Assembly (NCBI RefSeq): GCF_024198255.1
Contig: NZ_JAJVKW010000003.1
Coordinates: 620,001 to 684,000 of the forward strand
Source: Myxococcus guangdongensis
GTDB lineage: Bacteria; Myxococcota; Myxococcia; Myxococcales; Myxococcaceae
Length of the DNA stretch: 64,000 nucleotides
Direction: 5' to 3'
The notes under the pieces were generated by a model that searched no databases, had not been told where the DNA came from, and worked only from the letters and a program-made list of their open reading frames with translations. The position numbers and the translations under genes are program-made. Within the stretch, counting starts at the first letter, position 1. Each line of letters opens with the position of its first letter. This document shows, piece by piece, positions 60,364 to 64,000 of the stretch.

Positions 60364-61302
60364 TCAGCGCTCCGAGCGGACTTCACGCGCGGCGGCGTCC
60401 GGGAGCGAGGGGTCCTCCGGCTCGTACACGATGTGGCAGCGGTCCAGCTTCGGCCCACAGGCGTGGTCCAGGTCCGCGCGCGTGTCGCAGCCGGGACGCT
60501 CCTCACAGGTGTCCGGTAGGAACGCCCAGACGAACTGGAGCACGTTGCCCCGACGTCCCTCGGGCAGCGCGGCGAGGAAGTCCTCGCGCCAGGTCTCGAA
60601 CAGCTTCGCCAGGTGCACCGTGTCGCGGTCCAGGCGCACGTGGCGCTTGTCGCCCACGAACCGGCGGCTGGCCTCGTTCAGCTGCGCGTCGAGGAACTCG
60701 GGCTGGAAGTGGGTGCTGTCCATGCGAGGCCCACCGCGCGTGGCCTGGAACAGCGCCAGGTGGATGCGCGGGTCGGCGTACTCACGGGCGAGGACGCGGT
60801 GGTGCAGCGACCACAGCGTCATGCGCTGCCCGCCCACGGGCCACGAGCGCCCCCAATAGAAACGCCCCTGCACGCTCTCCAGATAGGGATACCCATCCAC
60901 CACCTGCTGGAGCACCAGCGCGTGGTAGGCATTGAGCCAGAAGGCCAGCGCGTCCTCCGCCGTCGGGAACACCTCCGGACGGTTGTGCGGCGAGAACGAG
61001 GCCAGTGATTCGACGAAGCGGTCCAGCTCCGCGCGCTCACGGCCGATGGAGGAGAAGTCCACGTTCCCATCCGCGCGCACGTGCCGGAGCACCTTCTCGT
61101 AGCCCTGATAGTGGAAGGGCTCCGACGCGGACGGCACGGAGGCCGGCAGCAGGCCCTGCACATACAGCGCGGCCGACGCCACCAGCGTGCTCGCGACGGC
61201 GAACACCACGGCGGGCACCAGGAGGCGGCGACGGGAGGGCAGGGGAGCGTCCACGGGAGCGCGCAGCATAGACCAGGGCCGCGCCGCCCCGCTGCGGTCC
61301 AC
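60364..61302 (-). CDS. DUF547-family exported or membrane protein
   Basis: A 312-residue protein with a membrane helix near residues 30-48 and a DUF547 domain after it (FWLNAYHALVLQQVVDGYP, and a PRIHLALFQATRGGP segment). The domain recalls transglutaminase/cysteine-protease folds, but here the catalytic Cys is absent from the usual place and function is unknown. Four later cysteines (CEERPGC and CGPKLDRC) could form disulfides outside the cell. The start is the GTG at 61302 with GGGAG before it; an ATG at 61269 lacks a site. A Gfo/Idh gene lies upstream on the same strand. Confidence 0.85.
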   Translation of the reverse strand: MDRSGAARPWSMLRAPVDAPLPSRRRLLVPAVVFAVASTLVASAALYVQGLLPASVPSASEPFHYQGYEKVLRHVRADGNVDFSSIGRERAELDRFVESLASFSPHNRPEVFPTAEDALAFWLNAYHALVLQQVVDGYPYLESVQGRFYWGRSWPVGGQRMTLWSLHHRVLAREYADPRIHLALFQATRGGPRMDSTHFQPEFLDAQLNEASRRFVGDKRHVRLDRDTVHLAKLFETWREDFLAALPEGRRGNVLQFVWAFLPDTCEERPGCDTRADLDHACGPKLDRCHIVYEPEDPSLPDAAAREVRSER

Positions 61303-61329
61303 CGCTCTCCCGCCAGGAGGGTGGCCCGC

Positions 61330-62421
61330 CTACAGCGTCCGACGCTGTCCCGACGCCGAGGACTCCGCGAAGGTGTCCAGAATCCGATGCAGCTTCAACG
61401 CATACGTGAAGTCGGGCGCCAGCGACGTGCCCTCGTCCCAGTCCCGAGCGAAGGCCGTGTAGAGCTGGCCCGTCTGGTACGCGTCATCCGTGAGCGAGCC
61501 CTGCGGACCCCAGGTGTACTGCTCGGGTATTGGTAGCAACTGGAGCGGCTGGTCATCGCCCCGCGCGCCGGACACCTTCAGGTCATGGGAGAGGTACAAA
61601 TCTCCCTCCGTGCCGGTGAAGGTGGCGCCGATGACGCCGCCGTTGCGCTTGCCCGCCTCGATGTGCGCGGACAACAGCGCGCCGCTCTCCAGCGTTCCAC
61701 TCACCAGCACCTGGTCGGGCGCGGTGACGGGGATGACCTCGCCTGTCTCAATCAGCGTGGTCTGCTCGAGCTGCCGAGCCACGAGCGCGGACGCGCTCCG
61801 GAGGTCCCCCACCGCGGCCAGCACCGTGTCCAGGAAGTGTGCGGTGATGGTGGCCAGCGTGTTGGCGCCCTGGGTGGCGTCCGCCGTGTAGCCATAGGCC
61901 TTGGGCCGCCGGTGTCCGAGCATCGACGTGGTGACCTGCAGCGACACGGAGCGCAGCCGCCCCAGGTAGCCCTCCTGGAGCAGGTCCTTCAGGTAGCGCA
62001 CCCCGGGCGCCAGTCGCCGCTGCAATCCGATGACGGTGCGCACCCCCGCCTGCCGGGCCAGCGCCTCCAGCTCCGTCGTCTCGGCCAGCGACGCGCCCAG
62101 GGGCCACTCGCAGAACACGTGCTTCTTCGCGGCGAGCGCGGCCTTCACCAGCTTCGCGTGCTCGGTCGCGCGCACCGACACCACCACCAGGTCCACCTCT
62201 GGATGCGTGACCAGCGGCTCGGCGCTGGCGAAGGCGTGGGGAACATCGAAGCGGCGCGCCGTCTCGTCCGCGCTCTCCTGCCGCGTGGTGCTCACCGCCG
62301 TGACGCGGAAGCGCGGCAGCGTCTGCAACGCGGGCAGGTGGGCATACGTCGCCCAGCCCCATTGGGGGCTCGCCCCGATGATGCCCACGCGAATCCGGTC
62401 CGACGTACTCGCTCTGCTCAT
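61330..62421 (-). CDS. Gfo/Idh/MocA oxidoreductase, Gal80-like
   Basis: A 363-residue NAD(P)-binding protein. VGIIGASPQWGWAT is the Rossmann loop. The conserved EKP motif, whose Lys is used in catalysis by most members, reads EWP (CEWPLG), as in the Gal80-like branch. The C-terminal sheet and the QTTLIETGEVIPV segment match the family. It may act as an oxidoreductase with a different catalytic residue or as a ligand sensor. It is divergent from a TetR regulator, which may control it (inference). Confidence 0.88.
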   Translation of the reverse strand: MSRASTSDRIRVGIIGASPQWGWATYAHLPALQTLPRFRVTAVSTTRQESADETARRFDVPHAFASAEPLVTHPEVDLVVVSVRATEHAKLVKAALAAKKHVFCEWPLGASLAETTELEALARQAGVRTVIGLQRRLAPGVRYLKDLLQEGYLGRLRSVSLQVTTSMLGHRRPKAYGYTADATQGANTLATITAHFLDTVLAAVGDLRSASALVARQLEQTTLIETGEVIPVTAPDQVLVSGTLESGALLSAHIEAGKRNGGVIGATFTGTEGDLYLSHDLKVSGARGDDQPLQLLPIPEQYTWGPQGSLTDDAYQTGQLYTAFARDWDEGTSLAPDFTYALKLHRILDTFAESSASGQRRTL

Positions 62422-62620
62422 GGCTGCACTCCCTCACGGGAGGACCCAGGCGGCGCTCCTCCTCGCCCACCTGTCCCCGACGCCCACCAAGCTAGCGGCC
62501 GTCCTCCAGGTCTTCAAGACGACTGGTCATATTGAATGAAAACCACCGTGGAATCATAGGGTTGAGCGCTGGAGATGGGCGCTTTTGACGACCTGGGACA
62601 CGTGGCCGTAAAAGGCTCCG

Positions 62621-63232
62621 ATGCCGAGAGCCAGTGTTCGCGACAGGCTGCTCGCCGCCGGTCTGGAGACGCTGCGCACGCAGGGCTTCAACGGCTGCGG
62701 CGTCCAGGACATCACCGACGCGGCGGGCGTGCCGAAGGGGTCCTTCTACAACCACTTCGACAGCAAGGAGGCGCTGGGCGCGGCGGTGGTGGACCAGTAC
62801 ATGCGCGCCAGCGTGCAGGACCTGTCGCTGCTCCAGGACCCCGCGAAGACGCCCCTGCGACGGCTGCGCGACTACTTCGCCCAGCAGGTGGAGCGGCTCG
62901 TCGAGGGCCGCTTCGAGTGCGGCTGCCTGTTGGCCAACTTCGCCGCGGAGCTCGCCGACCACAGCCCCCTCATCCGCGAGCGCGTGGCGGCCTCCTTCAC
63001 CGAGTGGTCCTCCCACCTCGAGCACGTCCTGCGCGAGGCCCAGGCCGCGGGCGAGGTGGCCCCGGACGTCGCGCCCCAGATGCTCGCCACCTTCATGCTC
63101 GGCGCCTGGGAGGGCGCGGTGCTGCGCAGCCGCGTGGAGAAGGGCCGCGCCCCGCTGGACGCCTTCCTGCGCCTGGCCTTCGACCGCTCCCTGGAGCAGG
63201 GGACTCCCGCCTGTTCCAGGCCTGCTGGGTGA
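62621..63232 (+). CDS. TetR-family transcriptional regulator
   Basis: A 203-residue regulator. Residues 8-55 form the TetR helix-turn-helix (GLETLRTQGFNGCGVQDITDAAGVPKGSFYNHF). The ligand domain has the ECGCLLANFAAEL segment with two cysteines typical of the AcuR/NemR group, whose members sense aldehydes or electrophiles. AAAGG lies before the ATG at 62621. It is divergent from the Gal80-like oxidoreductase, the likely target gene. About 200 bases between them hold both promoters. Confidence 0.92.
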   Translation: MPRASVRDRLLAAGLETLRTQGFNGCGVQDITDAAGVPKGSFYNHFDSKEALGAAVVDQYMRASVQDLSLLQDPAKTPLRRLRDYFAQQVERLVEGRFECGCLLANFAAELADHSPLIRERVAASFTEWSSHLEHVLREAQAAGEVAPDVAPQMLATFMLGAWEGAVLRSRVEKGRAPLDAFLRLAFDRSLEQGTPACSRPAG

Positions 63233-63327
63233 AGCGCCTTGACGCGCTGTTCTGTTTGATTGGGGATTGTTGCTTTCTCGCGTCTTGAGACAGAGTGCCC
63301 TCCGGAATCAAAGGGAGGGAGTCAGCT

Positions 63328-64000
63328 TTGTCCATACGTTTGGGTCTCGCCCGCGGGGTGTGTCTCGCGGTCCTGCTCTGTGGCGCCGGAGCGTTCGCTC
63401 AGGGCGTCTCGGTCATCACCGGCACCATCACCAGCGCGGAGGACAAGAAGGCGCTGGGCGACGCGGTGGTGACGGCCACCTCGCCGAAGCTGCAGGGTGA
63501 GCGGGTGGTGGTCTCGGATGCGAGCGGCCTGTATCGCATCCCGCAGCTGCCGCCGGGCACGTACACGCTGCGCGTGGAGCGCGAGGGCTTCGAGCCCTTC
63601 GTGCGCCCGGACATCGTGCTGCGGTTGGACCGCACCATCCGGGTGAACATCCAGCTGTTGCCCTCGGCGTTCGGGGAGGAGATCTCCATCAGCGCGGCGC
63701 CCACGTTGGACGTGGGCTCGAGCACGCAGGGCATGAGCGTGGACGCGGACTTCCTGCGCAACGTGGCCGTCATCCGTCCGGGCAGCAAGGGCTCCGCGTC
63801 GCGCTCGTTCGAGTCGCTGGCGGAGCTGGCCCCGGGCGCGGTGGAGGACCGCTACGGCGTGAGCGTCAGCGGCAGCAGCTCCCCGGAGAGCCAGTACGTG
63901 GTGGATGGCCTGTCGGTGAACGACCCGGGCGTGGGCACGCTGGGCACGCCGCTGTCGGTGGAGTTCGTGCAAGAGGTCAACGTCATCACCGGTGGCTACA
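63328..64000 (+). CDS. Partial TonB-dependent receptor, Oar-like
   Basis: The first 224 residues of a receptor that runs off the right edge. The start is a TTG at 63328 with AGGGAGGGA seven bases before; an in-frame GTG at 63295 is weaker. A signal peptide ends near GAFAQG. Residues about 28-110 are a carboxypeptidase-regulatory-like beta domain (VVTATSPKLQGERVVVSDAS, then GTYTLRVEREGFEPF) and the plug domain begins after it. The layout matches Oar-type outer-membrane proteins of Myxococcus. Confidence 0.88.
   Translation, partial: MSIRLGLARGVCLAVLLCGAGAFAQGVSVITGTITSAEDKKALGDAVVTATSPKLQGERVVVSDASGLYRIPQLPPGTYTLRVEREGFEPFVRPDIVLRLDRTIRVNIQLLPSAFGEEISISAAPTLDVGSSTQGMSVDADFLRNVAVIRPGSKGSASRSFESLAELAPGAVEDRYGVSVSGSSSPESQYVVDGLSVNDPGVGTLGTPLSVEFVQEVNVITGGY

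Noticed and set aside
1..64000. CRISPR array, tRNA, rRNA or insertion sequence
   Set aside because: No regularly spaced repeats, cloverleaf-like genes, rRNA segments or transposase frames with terminal repeats were found by eye.

Overview
The DNA is very GC-rich with G/C-dominated third codon positions. The gene set points to a myxobacterium of the Myxococcus/Corallococcus/Cystobacter group: an Imm11 (MXAN_0049-type) immunity protein, Ser/Thr kinases with an HRDVTPGN loop, a PEGA-domain partner, lipoproteins with PDAGTPDSG linkers, a TIGR02996-domain protein, an Oar-like receptor start and an XRE/TetR regulator load typical of predatory soil bacteria. This is inference from gene content; no rRNA, tRNA, CRISPR array, insertion sequence or prophage was seen. 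About 55 genes are supported, densely packed and often coupled through ATGA or GTGA overlaps.

Region 1 (1-7351, minus) is a likely beta-glucan operon: a jelly-roll lipoprotein, a ROK repressor, a secreted GH16 glucanase, a family 5 solute-binding lipoprotein, a DppB-type permease, a permease fused to its ATPase, and the start of a second ATPase at the left edge. Region 2 (7352-21457) is accessory: a large unknown Gly/Pro-rich protein with a 42-base internal repeat, a Tat-exported intradiol-dioxygenase-like lipoprotein, a TonB receptor, a kinase with a PEGA protein, an orphan Imm11 protein, a metallophosphoesterase, an SPFH protein paired with an NAD-kinase-like protein, and an M35 (aspzincin) protease lipoprotein followed by a stand-alone copy of its N-terminal domain.

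Region 3 (21688-27662) holds a peroxiredoxin divergent from a complete mannose-type phosphotransferase operon (EIIA, EIIB, EIIC, EIID, HPr, EI) and a PRC-barrel-like protein. Region 4 (27675-34511, minus) looks like an envelope-lipid operon: an MlaC/HpnM-like protein, a Gcr-family membrane protein, an RND/MMPL exporter, a lipoprotein and an MgtC protein. metK follows on the plus strand, then a class D beta-lactamase divergent from a membrane-anchored TPR-CHAT protease candidate with a lipoprotein partner.

Region 5 (40674-55868) combines cell-surface sugar genes: uppP, a Nudix hydrolase, an MBOAT acyltransferase with a double SGNH esterase (polysaccharide O-acetylation), mannose-1-phosphate guanylyltransferase, a pseudokinase-PilZ-like-TPR protein, phosphomannomutase/phosphoglucomutase, an FMN reductase, a ROK glucokinase and a one-cysteine Tpx. 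Together they can make GDP-mannose and acetylate a surface glycan. Region 6 (55900-64000) has an XRE regulator divergent from a small membrane protein, a P-type Ca2+-ATPase, a DUF547 protein, a Gal80-like oxidoreductase divergent from a TetR regulator, and the start of an Oar-like TonB receptor that runs off the right edge.
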